This document shows positions 1 through 5,582 of a stretch of 5,591 nt of DNA, one piece after another. A program made the position numbers and the translations under genes. The notes below the pieces were generated by a model. The model was not told where the DNA came from. It worked only from the letters and a program-made list of their open reading frames with translations, and did not search any database. Every line of letters begins with the position of its first letter. Within the stretch, counting starts at the first letter, position 1. Source of the stretch: Methanosarcinales archaeon (lineage in GTDB: Archaea > Halobacteriota > Methanosarcinia > Methanosarcinales > Methanogasteraceae); assembly GCA_030606635.1 (NCBI GenBank), contig JAUWGA010000115.1:1-5591 (forward strand), given 5' to 3'.

Positions 1-781
1 CGATCGCGTCCGAAAGATTCTGAACCTGTGTCTCCTGCACCTGCTCTGCGATGGCATGCACGCCAGAACTCCCAATCTCGTCAGGATCTGCGCAGACGAT
101 GCGTGCAAGCCGCCTGATCGAATCCGAGACCGTTGTTCCTGCATGGTCCGGCGTTTCGCAGGTGTAATCCGCTTCTCTAATCCTTCCGAGCACGAGATAC
201 GCATCTGCTGTTATCGCGAAGAGTTCTGACGATATCTCGCACCCGGCGCCGTCGATGTCGACCCGGTCGAGAAGTGCTGCGAGATTTGTCCGGAGCACGC
301 CAGAATACAGGAGTTCGCCGCGCTTTAGCCGCTCGAAATCCGTGCCGCCAGCACGTGCAGCACCTCCCGCGATCGGGATTATGTCTGTTGTTGTGCTGCC
401 GACGTCCACAAAGACGCAACTCGTGTCCCGCGCAAGGAGACCTGCCGACGCTGCCCAGTTCGCCGCGGCAAGACTTGGATCATAGCCACCAGTGAATTCA
501 CATTTATTATTAAGATAATATATCTCGCTCTTTGGAAATGCGCGCAGGGCTGCATCAGAGATGAATGCGATTCCCTGCCCCTTATTTTCGAAGCAGTCAG
601 CAAGTTCGCCGGTCATCACGACCCCGACCTTATCTGGCATCAGCCGATCCGCAATACCTGCTAAGAGGTCCGGGAGTGCTGCATCCTTCCACATCGGGAG
701 GTAATGTATCTCTGCGATGCTCCCATCTGCCGATGCAACCTTTGTGTTTGCGCCTCCGATATCGATACCGATTGTAGTCAT
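1..781 (-). CDS. mfnF: MfnF-like methanofuran biosynthesis enzyme (hydantoinase/oxoprolinase-related, H4MPT-linked C1 family), C-terminus cut off by the window edge
   Basis: I translated this leftward frame by hand. It is open for 260 codons from ATG at 781 to the window edge, with no in-frame stop. The N-terminus has an ASKHA-type nucleotide-binding motif, GIDIGGANTK (residues 5-14). A second phosphate-loop-like motif, FVDVGSTTTDIIP, lies at about 124-136, followed by TDFERLKRGELLYSGVLRTN at about 148-167. This order matches the archaeal family annotated as H4MPT-linked C1 transfer pathway protein. Its Methanocaldococcus member, MfnF, joins the aminomethylfuran diphosphate unit to gamma-glutamyltyramine in methanofuran synthesis. 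The enzyme should be cytosolic. Family members are usually somewhat over 300 residues, so roughly the last 60-80 are missing here. The start is supported by AAAGG at 789-793, 7 bases upstream, and by the ATGA overlap with the stop of the nob1-like gene, which suggests translational coupling. The family call is firm; the exact MfnF role rests on family knowledge. Confidence 0.85.
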   Translation of the reverse strand, partial: MTTIGIDIGGANTKVASADGSIAEIHYLPMWKDAALPDLLAGIADRLMPDKVGVVMTGELADCFENKGQGIAFISDAALRAFPKSEIYYLNNKCEFTGGYDPSLAAANWAASAGLLARDTSCVFVDVGSTTTDIIPIAGGAARAGGTDFERLKRGELLYSGVLRTNLAALLDRVDIDGAGCEISSELFAITADAYLVLGRIREADYTCETPDHAGTTVSDSIRRLARIVCADPDEIGSSGVHAIAEQVQETQVQNLSDAI

Positions 782-1272
782 CTTAAAACCTTTCTGCTCT
801 TTTTGTAGCCCTTTGTTTCGCTTCCGCATACCGGACAGATCCTAACATCACTTTCGAACCGCCTGCCGCAGCCCTTGCACCGTCTTCCCCATTCGAACGT
901 CTCTTTGATCCCATCCTGCAGGATCGGTTCTGTTTTGATCCCGAGACTCTCTGCTACATTCTGGATCGCATAATCGTCGGTGCAGAGGATGCCGCCATGT
1001 TCGAGGGCTTTTGCAAGGATACCGATATCGGTATCAGATAGCCGCTCGATGTCGCCTGTTCTGCTTGCACGAGACCTGACCTCTGTGATGAGATCGGCGA
1101 GTGGCGGCTCGACCTCCACGCCAGACTCAAGCGCTGCCTCGAACACCGTTTTTGATTTTATGTCCACAAGTTCGGAAACGACCTCGGGCGTGGTGATGAT
1201 CCGGTTCTGCAGCCGGGTGGAAAGTGGCATTCCGAGGATGAATACCGACGAATCTGCTACATACACTGGCAT
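778..1272 (-). CDS. nob1: NOB1-like endoribonuclease (PIN domain plus C-terminal zinc ribbon)
   Basis: This 164-residue protein is the length expected of archaeal NOB1, the endonuclease that trims the 3' end of 16S rRNA during small-subunit maturation. The N-terminal PIN domain has the acidic metal-binding set in order: D7 in VADSSVFI, E34 in VVSEL, D80 and D82 in LSDTDIGILA, and D99 in CTDD. A C-terminal zinc ribbon has C132-x2-C135 and C146-x2-C149, followed by a lysine/arginine-rich tail. The frame stays open for about 84 codons upstream, but that stretch has no recognisable domain. PIN homology starts right at MPVYVADSS, so I placed the start at the second of two adjacent ATGs (1275 and 1272). 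GGAGG at 1277-1281 lies 1 base before the first ATG and 4 before the second. A TATA-like element lies about 27 bases upstream. The stop overlaps the mfnF-like start by 4 bases. No key residue is missing. Confidence 0.88.
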   Translation of the reverse strand: MPVYVADSSVFILGMPLSTRLQNRIITTPEVVSELVDIKSKTVFEAALESGVEVEPPLADLITEVRSRASRTGDIERLSDTDIGILAKALEHGGILCTDDYAIQNVAESLGIKTEPILQDGIKETFEWGRRCKGCGRRFESDVRICPVCGSETKGYKKSRKVLR

Positions 1273-1295
1273 CATCCCTCCTTTCACAGCAACCG

Positions 1296-1302
1296 ATATA
1301 TA
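1296..1302 (-). promoter_or_regulatory. TATA-box-like element upstream of the nob1-like gene
   Basis: The leftward strand reads TATATAT, centred about 27 bases before the ATG at 1272. Archaeal TATA boxes usually centre 25-27 bases before the transcription start, so transcription would begin at or next to the start codon. It is the best TATA-like string in this spacer. No clear BRE purine pair precedes it, and the motif is short, so the call is tentative. Confidence 0.35.
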
Positions 1303-1470
1303 CCATGATGCCCATCCTGTCAATGTCCCTTCTTCGAGGACTGGTGTGAATCGATGATCACCGGAGCATAAGAACGGGGCACATAACCGCACTGAATAGG
1401 TCCTTGCAGGAGTTACTGGTAAACCTATCGATGACTGCCAAGCCAACCCCGGTGCGGAACAGGTGATATT

Positions 1471-1543
1471 GCCCGGCACGAGGGTACTGTGATGACAACG
1501 GAAAAATCCAGTGGATGATCTCACGGAGTTAGTGCGTCCGGGC
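1471..1543. repeat. Inverted repeat with bulge, upstream of the DUF167 gene
   Basis: GCCCGG (1471-1476) pairs perfectly with CCGGGC (1538-1543). The adjacent CAC (1477-1479) can pair with GTG (1532-1534) across a 3-base bulge, giving nine base pairs around a 52-base interior. A shorter GTGA/TCAC pair (1489-1492 and 1521-1524) lies inside. The right arm ends 22 bases before the DUF167 ATG. It could fold in a leader RNA, but a 6-bp core is not rare in a spacer this size, so it may be chance. Confidence 0.25.
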
Positions 1544-1565
1544 TACAACCACAAAAACAAGCTCC

Positions 1566-1892
1566 ATGTCTTACGAAGACGCCATAAAAGATACCGGAAA
1601 CGGGGTGATGATCGATTTAAAGGTCATACCCGGATCCGGAAGCACCGAAGTCCCGAGCGGATACGATGAGTCGCGAAACCGTATCCGTGCGAAAGTGTCT
1701 GCAAAAGCCATAGATGGTAAGGCAAACAAACAGTTAATCAGGGAGTTATCAAGGTTATTCGGGATAAGTCCCGCACAGATCCGGCTGAATGGTCAGGCGA
1801 GCACAAGGAAGTCGATTGAACTGATCGGTGTCGCCAGAGGGGACGTGATCCGGACACTATCGTCATTTTTTGAGCATGACCGCGAGAACTAA
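1566..1892 (+). CDS. DUF167/YggU family protein
   Basis: This 108-residue protein matches the small DUF167 (YggU, UPF0235) family in length and motif order. A strand ending VIPGSGS (20-26) is followed by RAKVSAKAIDGKANKQLI (41-58), where the GKAN signature sits, and then NGQASTRKSIEL (75-86), the conserved glycine/serine-lysine stretch before the last strand. No signal peptide or membrane segment is seen. The molecular function of the family is unknown; a link to nucleic acid or translation has been suggested but is not established. The ATG at 1566 gives the N-terminal helix (EDAIKD) typical of archaeal members. A stop at 1530 bars a much longer form, and there is no clear Shine-Dalgarno, so a leaderless or weakly led start is possible. 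The 3' end overlaps the next gene by 17 bases in another frame, which suggests a two-gene operon. Confidence 0.85.
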   Translation: MSYEDAIKDTGNGVMIDLKVIPGSGSTEVPSGYDESRNRIRAKVSAKAIDGKANKQLIRELSRLFGISPAQIRLNGQASTRKSIELIGVARGDVIRTLSSFFEHDREN

Positions 1893-2298
1893 GGATGCGG
1901 TTCGCCGCTACAAGCTGATCGAGCGCGTGCTGCAGGATCTTCTGGAGATGTCTGAGCGTGGCGCAGTGATTGTGGTGGAAGGGAGAAACGACGAGTCGGC
2001 ACTGCGCAATCTCGGGATATGCGGCGCGATCGAGTCGCCAGGCGGACGGTCCCTGCTGCATTTCACGGATTCGCTTGCGAGCAACTACGATTCCGTGATT
2101 GTGCTTACGGACTGGGATCGCAGGGGCAACCAACTGTCGGCGCAGATCGTCAGATATCTACAGTCCCATGATGTGGTGATCGACACAGACCTGCGTTCCC
2201 GACTGAAAAAACTGGTGCAGAAGGATATAAAAGACGTGCAGGGGCTTAATCGGTATATCTTGAAACTGCGACAGTACATTATAAAATATGTTGGATAA
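1876..2298 (+). CDS. Small archaeal Toprim-domain protein (UPF0292-like)
   Basis: This 140-residue protein is essentially one Toprim domain with short flanking helices. The catalytic-type glutamate is E35 in VIVVEGRNDE (31-40). The DxD pair is D79 and D81 in VLTDWDRRG (76-84), followed by a basic helix and a lysine-rich C-terminus. These residues bind Mg2+ in primases, topoisomerases and RNase M5. The size and arrangement fit the archaeal UPF0292 'small primase-like' family, whose substrate I do not know. I chose the ATG at 1876; a TTG two codons upstream (1870) is the only nearby alternative. The start lies inside the end of the DUF167 gene and has no obvious Shine-Dalgarno, so it is probably translated by coupling. 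The next gene but one feature downstream is dnaG, another Toprim protein, but a 270-base spacer separates them. All key acidic residues are present. Confidence 0.85.
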   Translation: MTARTKDAVRRYKLIERVLQDLLEMSERGAVIVVEGRNDESALRNLGICGAIESPGGRSLLHFTDSLASNYDSVIVLTDWDRRGNQLSAQIVRYLQSHDVVIDTDLRSRLKKLVQKDIKDVQGLNRYILKLRQYIIKYVG

Positions 2299-2568
2299 TA
2301 TTGGAAACCACAACCTTATTATATCGTCACCGACAAACTTGCATGTAACCGATAAAATAGTCAACGGTTATCACAATCACGAGATCTCAAAGATTTTCAA
2401 GGCAGAACCCGACGCGGTTCGAGGATCATTGGGGCTCAGTCATCAATCATGTTCACACAGACCACAGAAAGATGTAATAAACCGTAACACGTAATAGGGC
2501 ACGTTACTTCACGAACGCATTGATGTGTGTGGGTTAATCCTGAGACTATTTCTATAGAGGTGAATTAT
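2299..2568. other. Lower-GC intergenic spacer before dnaG
   Basis: These 270 bases are more AT-rich than the flanking genes. The first part has TATA-like strings: TTATAAAAT at about 2279-2287 overlapping the end of the Toprim gene, and TTATTATAT at about 2316-2324. Two small inverted repeats occur: TAACCG 2346-2351 with CGGTTA 2365-2370, and GTAAC 2484-2488 with GTTAC 2503-2507. The last bases hold the dnaG ribosome binding site. A 68-codon rightward frame (2288-2494) has no recognisable motif, an odd composition (many H, N and S) and no ribosome binding site, so I do not call it a gene. The spacer may carry the dnaG promoter and a long leader, or a small RNA, but the sequence does not decide this. 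Confidence 0.45.
2557..2563 (+). promoter_or_regulatory. Ribosome binding site of dnaG
   Basis: GAGGTGA is a strong match to the archaeal anti-Shine-Dalgarno and lies 5 bases before the ATG at 2569. It decides the start against an in-frame GTG at 2527, which would add 14 residues unlike the family's N-terminus. Confidence 0.85.
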
Positions 2569-3774
2569 ATGCAAGATTCTGATACAACGAAATACGTCAT
2601 TCAAGCTACAATATCAACAGACGGGCTCATCGAACGACCTGATGTAGTCGGAGCGATCTTCGGACAGACCGAGGGGTTGCTGGGCAGCGATCTTGACCTG
2701 CGCGATCTCCAGAAGACCGGGCGGATCGGTAGGATCGATGTGGCTATCGGTTCCAAAGGCGGCAAGTCAAGTGGAACGATCACTATCCCGTCAAGCCTCG
2801 ATCGCGTCGAGACTGCGATTCTGGCAGCATCGCTCGAGACCATCGACCGTGTAGGTCCGTGCACTGCACACATTTTGCTTGAGAAGATGATAGATGTGCG
2901 CGCTGCAAAGAGAAGGCACATCATCGACAGGGCGAAGTACGTCCTGACAGAGATGTTTAACCAGACAGTCCCTGAAAGCCAGGAGATTGCTGATGAGGTC
3001 AAGAAATCGGTGCGGATTGAGGAGATCACGACTTATGGTAAAGATAATCTTCCGGCAGGTCCGCATGTAACGGACTCCGATACAATCATCCTTGTCGAGG
3101 GGCGGGCAGATGTGCTCACCCTGCTGAGATACGGGATCAAGAATGCAGTCGCTGTCGGCGGGACGAGCATTCCGGATTCGATCATCCCGCTTTGCAAGGA
3201 GAAGACTGTCACAGCGTTCACAGACGGAGATCGCGGCGGAGAACTGATCATCAAGGAATTGCTCCAGATGGCGGACATCGATTTTGTGGCGCGCGCTCCG
3301 GATGGCAAGGGTGTTGAGGAACTCGTCCAGAAGGAGATCGTGACAGCACTGCGCCAGAAGGAGCCGGTCGAGCAGGCGGTCATCAGTTATGCGCAGGAAG
3401 CCGAACCAAAGAGGAAGATACACGATCGCGGTACGAAGATACGCAAGAAAGCCGTTTCGAAACCCCCTAAGGTCGAGACACAAGATAACGGTTCCGAATT
3501 CGCGACACATGTAAAGGAACTTTCCGCTACCATGGGTGCACGGCTGCTCGACAGCGACACCAACGTCATCAAGGAGGTGCCGGTGCGGGATCTGGCGGAT
3601 TCGCTGAAAGATTGCACCGATAACATCGAGAGCGTGGTCTTCGATGGTGTGATCACTCAGCGGATACTGGATATCGCTGCCGAAAAAGGCGTGAAAAACT
3701 TAGTCGGGGCTGAGATGGGTCGTATCACCAAGCACCCCACCTCAGTCAGCGTTATGGCAGTATCCAGCACATAA
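2569..3774 (+). CDS. dnaG: Archaeal DnaG-type primase / exosome-associated protein
   Basis: This 401-residue protein has the length and architecture of archaeal DnaG. The N-terminal region (1-165) includes the family-typical LIERPDVVGAIFGQTEGLLG (20-39). A central Toprim domain has E177 in IILVEGRADV and D219/D221 in FTDGDRGG. A basic linker (about 278-302) leads to a C-terminal domain (about 310-401). Archaeal DnaG makes short RNA primers in vitro and is a stable subunit of the exosome, where its N-terminal region helps recruit poly(A)-rich substrates; replication priming is mainly done by PriSL. It lacks the bacterial zinc-binding domain, as expected. The cobT frame begins 11 bases after the stop, which suggests co-transcription. 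Recognition is very secure; the balance between primase and exosome roles is family knowledge. Confidence 0.95.
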   Translation: MQDSDTTKYVIQATISTDGLIERPDVVGAIFGQTEGLLGSDLDLRDLQKTGRIGRIDVAIGSKGGKSSGTITIPSSLDRVETAILAASLETIDRVGPCTAHILLEKMIDVRAAKRRHIIDRAKYVLTEMFNQTVPESQEIADEVKKSVRIEEITTYGKDNLPAGPHVTDSDTIILVEGRADVLTLLRYGIKNAVAVGGTSIPDSIIPLCKEKTVTAFTDGDRGGELIIKELLQMADIDFVARAPDGKGVEELVQKEIVTALRQKEPVEQAVISYAQEAEPKRKIHDRGTKIRKKAVSKPPKVETQDNGSEFATHVKELSATMGARLLDSDTNVIKEVPVRDLADSLKDCTDNIESVVFDGVITQRILDIAAEKGVKNLVGAEMGRITKHPTSVSVMAVSST

Positions 3775-3785
3775 CCATTGTAAAC

Positions 3786-4889
3786 ATGCCGCAGAGACGT
3801 CCTCTTGCGGTTTTGCGACCAGACACAATGTCAAGCAATTGGATCACGTCGACCGAAACCCCGGAAGACTGTCGGTCCAATCCTCTTTTTCTCTGCGTAC
3901 TCTCGAACACCGATACGTGCCGGATCCCGAATATCTCGGCTGCGGGCGCAACCACTGAACTGAATGATTACACGCCGGCAGGCGATGCCGAGATCGTGGT
4001 ATATGGCAGCACCCGTAGCGTTCCGGAACTGCCGATGAAACCGGACGGTGCGCCAACACCTGCTGTCATGACTCGTGCTGCGCTGCAACTGACAGGCATC
4101 CCATACCTCTTCGTAAACGCAGGACTTCGGATCGTGCCTGATGTTCCGGCAATCGATCTTGGCGCAGAGCCCGGGCGTGATATCAGGTACGGGGGCGCTG
4201 TACCACGTGCGAACGCGATCTATGAGGGTGCCACACAGATCGGCATGCAACTCGGGAAACTATCAGACTTCACGATCATAGGCGAGAGCATTCCCGGCGG
4301 CACGACCACCGCTCTTGGCATACTCACGGCACTCGGGTACGATTACGGCGTCAGCAGCAGTTACATGGAAAATCCCCTCGATATCAAACGTGCAGTTGTG
4401 CGGCAGGGCATCGATGCATCAGGGCTCACCACAGATGAGGCGCGTGCTGATCCGCTGCGTGCCATCGCAGCCATCGGCGATCCGATGATGCCTGCTGTTG
4501 CAGGGCTGATCCGCGGCATGGCGTCGTCTGACACGAGCATCGTTCTTGCAGGCGGCACCCAGATGATCGCTGTATTTATGATACTTGTGCATCTCGGCAT
4601 CGATACCCGCGGAATCTCGATTGCGACTACGAAGTACGTGTCTCAGGATCCTTCGATCGACTTTGATGCGGTGATCCGTGATCTCGGATGCCCAATCCAT
4701 GTCGCCGATCCCGGATTTGCTGGTTCGCGTATGGCGGGATTGCGTAAATACGAGGCAGGTGAGGTCAAAGAAGGGGTTGGCGCAGGCGGTGCGATGTACG
4801 CGGCAGGAATGCTTGGTGTCACTCAGAGTGAGATGCTTGGTGCGGTTGAAGCGGTGTATGCGGAGTTGATGGGTGGAAGCAGTGAGTAA
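3786..4889 (+). CDS. cobT: Archaeal CobT: nicotinate-nucleotide-dependent phosphoribosyltransferase for cobamide lower-ligand activation
   Basis: The 367-codon frame matches the archaeal CobT family. In order it shows LFLCVLSNTDTCRIPNISAAG (about 35-54), NDYTPAGDAE (60-69), GESIPGGTTTALG (166-178), VLAGGTQM (253-260), ISIATTKYV (277-285) and EGVGAGGAMYAAG (329-341). CobT-type enzymes transfer phosphoribose from nicotinate mononucleotide to a benzimidazole-type base, giving the alpha-ribotide used as cobamide lower ligand. In methanogens the base is often 5-hydroxybenzimidazole; the actual base here is not shown by the sequence. The enzyme should be cytosolic. The start is uncertain. ATG 3786 is 11 bases after dnaG and fits an operon, but its first 14 residues look non-homologous and use codons (AGA, CGA, TTG) that look uncommon nearby. 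ATG 3828 gives a 353-residue protein closer to family members. Neither has a clear Shine-Dalgarno. Confidence 0.9.
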   Translation: MPQRRPLAVLRPDTMSSNWITSTETPEDCRSNPLFLCVLSNTDTCRIPNISAAGATTELNDYTPAGDAEIVVYGSTRSVPELPMKPDGAPTPAVMTRAALQLTGIPYLFVNAGLRIVPDVPAIDLGAEPGRDIRYGGAVPRANAIYEGATQIGMQLGKLSDFTIIGESIPGGTTTALGILTALGYDYGVSSSYMENPLDIKRAVVRQGIDASGLTTDEARADPLRAIAAIGDPMMPAVAGLIRGMASSDTSIVLAGGTQMIAVFMILVHLGIDTRGISIATTKYVSQDPSIDFDAVIRDLGCPIHVADPGFAGSRMAGLRKYEAGEVKEGVGAGGAMYAAGMLGVTQSEMLGAVEAVYAELMGGSSE

Positions 4890-5010
4890 GGGTTTGCTGC
4901 CATGAATAACTACAAGTTCTCATAGCCCGAAAACCTCTTCGGCGTAGCCATATCTCTTATATTTGCAGTGTGTACAGAGAGGGTCGCATGATCTGTAGAA
5001 ATGGGACACA
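4890..5010. other. Convergent intergenic spacer between cobT and the AfpA-like gene
   Basis: This 121-base spacer lies between two genes that converge, so it should hold the 3' ends of both transcripts. The only fold I see is a 5-bp hairpin, CCGAA 4927-4931 with TTCGG 4938-4942 around a 6-base loop, followed by a pyrimidine-rich TATCTCTTATATTTG. It could help termination, but there is no clear oligo-T tract, so I do not call a terminator firmly. Confidence 0.35.
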
Positions 5011-5562
5011 TCACATCCCCTCGATGTGCCGCCTCACAACACCCTCGATCTCCTTTATGCTCTCAAGAACCGTGATCTCCTGCATCCGTTTCAGCCGGTC
5101 AGCGTTCTCGATATCCACGTCCCGCATGTATAGTGTCATCTCTTTCCCATCCGGCAGTATCGTCGTAACAGAACCCTCATCCTGGTCCGCAGGGTAGATG
5201 TAGATCGGTATTCTCGCCTTTGCTGCCTGCGACACGCTGTTTGTCAGCAGCGAGTCCGCAATCCCGTGCGCAATCTTTGCCGCGGTGTTCGCACTCATCG
5301 GACAGACCAGAAAGAGATCGAACTTCCCCATCTGAAGCTGCCCCGCAATAAACGGCGAGTTTGCGCCGTGTTCGACACTCACTTTCGGGAATAGCTCTTT
5401 TAAGTCCTTCCAGAGATTGTACCACTTCATCACAAGTTCGCCGTTTTTGGAGAGATACACCTTGATATCCAGATCATAACGCTCCGAGAGGTCATTCATG
5501 ATTCCAAAAGTCTCTTCGATCTGATCGCCGCATCCGGTGATCCCCCACGCTATCTTAAGCAT
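5011..5562 (-). CDS. afpA: AfpA-like archaeoflavoprotein (FMN-binding)
   Basis: This 183-residue protein fits the flavoprotein fold family. It has IAWGITGCGD (4-13) at the phosphate-binding N-terminus, a VYLSKNGELVMKWY segment (35-48), and the conserved block from FDLFLVCPMSANTAAKIA through GIADSLLTNSV (81-110). A C-terminal segment includes MTLYMRDVDIENADRLKRM (142-160). This closely resembles archaeoflavoprotein AfpA of Archaeoglobus, a homodimeric FMN protein that takes electrons from ferredoxin. Related flavoproteins (DmrB type) reduce dihydromethanopterin, so an H4MPT-related role is an alternative. There is no added 4Fe-4S ferredoxin domain and no membrane segment. The start at ATG 5562 is chosen because GGAGGTGA lies just upstream and the family begins right before the AWGITG motif. 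GTG 5571 and ATG 5568 are in frame but fall within the ribosome binding site. Confidence 0.85.
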   Translation of the reverse strand: MLKIAWGITGCGDQIEETFGIMNDLSERYDLDIKVYLSKNGELVMKWYNLWKDLKELFPKVSVEHGANSPFIAGQLQMGKFDLFLVCPMSANTAAKIAHGIADSLLTNSVSQAAKARIPIYIYPADQDEGSVTTILPDGKEMTLYMRDVDIENADRLKRMQEITVLESIKEIEGVVRRHIEGM

Positions 5563-5567
5563 CCGCA

Positions 5568-5575
5568 TCACCTCC
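5568..5575 (-). promoter_or_regulatory. Ribosome binding site of the AfpA-like gene
   Basis: The leftward strand reads GGAGGTGA, ending 5 bases before the ATG at 5562. The two upstream in-frame starts overlap this element and so cannot use it, which favours 5562. Confidence 0.75.
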
Positions 5576-5582
5576 CGGTTCC

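Larger units (their letters stand above)
1276..1565. other. Divergent intergenic spacer between the nob1-like and DUF167 genes
   Basis: These 290 bases separate two divergently transcribed units. They hold the TATA-like element of the nob1 side and two inverted-repeat pairs: ATAGGT 1396-1401 with ACCTAT 1423-1428, and the 1471-1543 pair listed separately. An in-frame leftward extension of nob1 crosses most of the spacer, but its amino-acid content (mixed W, C, G and S with no motif) does not look like a protein domain. A rightward frame at 1400-1492 ends PGAEQVILPGTRVL then TGA, and is preceded in frame by a TAG at 1397 and a TGA at 1355. It could be a decayed coding remnant. I see no tRNA and no clear promoter for the rightward gene. 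Confidence 0.5.

Noticed and set aside
980..1357. 125-codon rightward frame antisense to nob1
   Set aside because: It lies opposite a protein with complete PIN and zinc-ribbon motifs; its Ser/Thr-rich translation has no motif and it is a shadow of the real gene.
1489..1525. Possible C/D box small RNA (GTGATGA at 1489-1495 matches a C box)
   Set aside because: No CTGA D box follows at the right distance and no C'/D' pair is present.
2288..2494. 68-codon rightward frame in the spacer before dnaG
   Set aside because: No ribosome binding site, unusual composition, no recognisable domain; its start overlaps the end of the Toprim gene. I briefly considered a recombinase C-terminus in this area but the resemblance was too weak.
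2791..3510. 239-codon leftward frame inside dnaG
   Set aside because: It is antisense to the Toprim-containing core of DnaG, rich in R, L and C without family motifs, and has no ribosome binding site.
3831..4250. 139-codon leftward frame inside cobT
   Set aside because: It is antisense to conserved CobT motifs and has no protein features of its own.
4927..4942. Hairpin CCGAA/TTCGG as an intrinsic terminator
   Set aside because: The stem is only 5 bp and lacks a following oligo-T run; noted in the spacer entry but not called.
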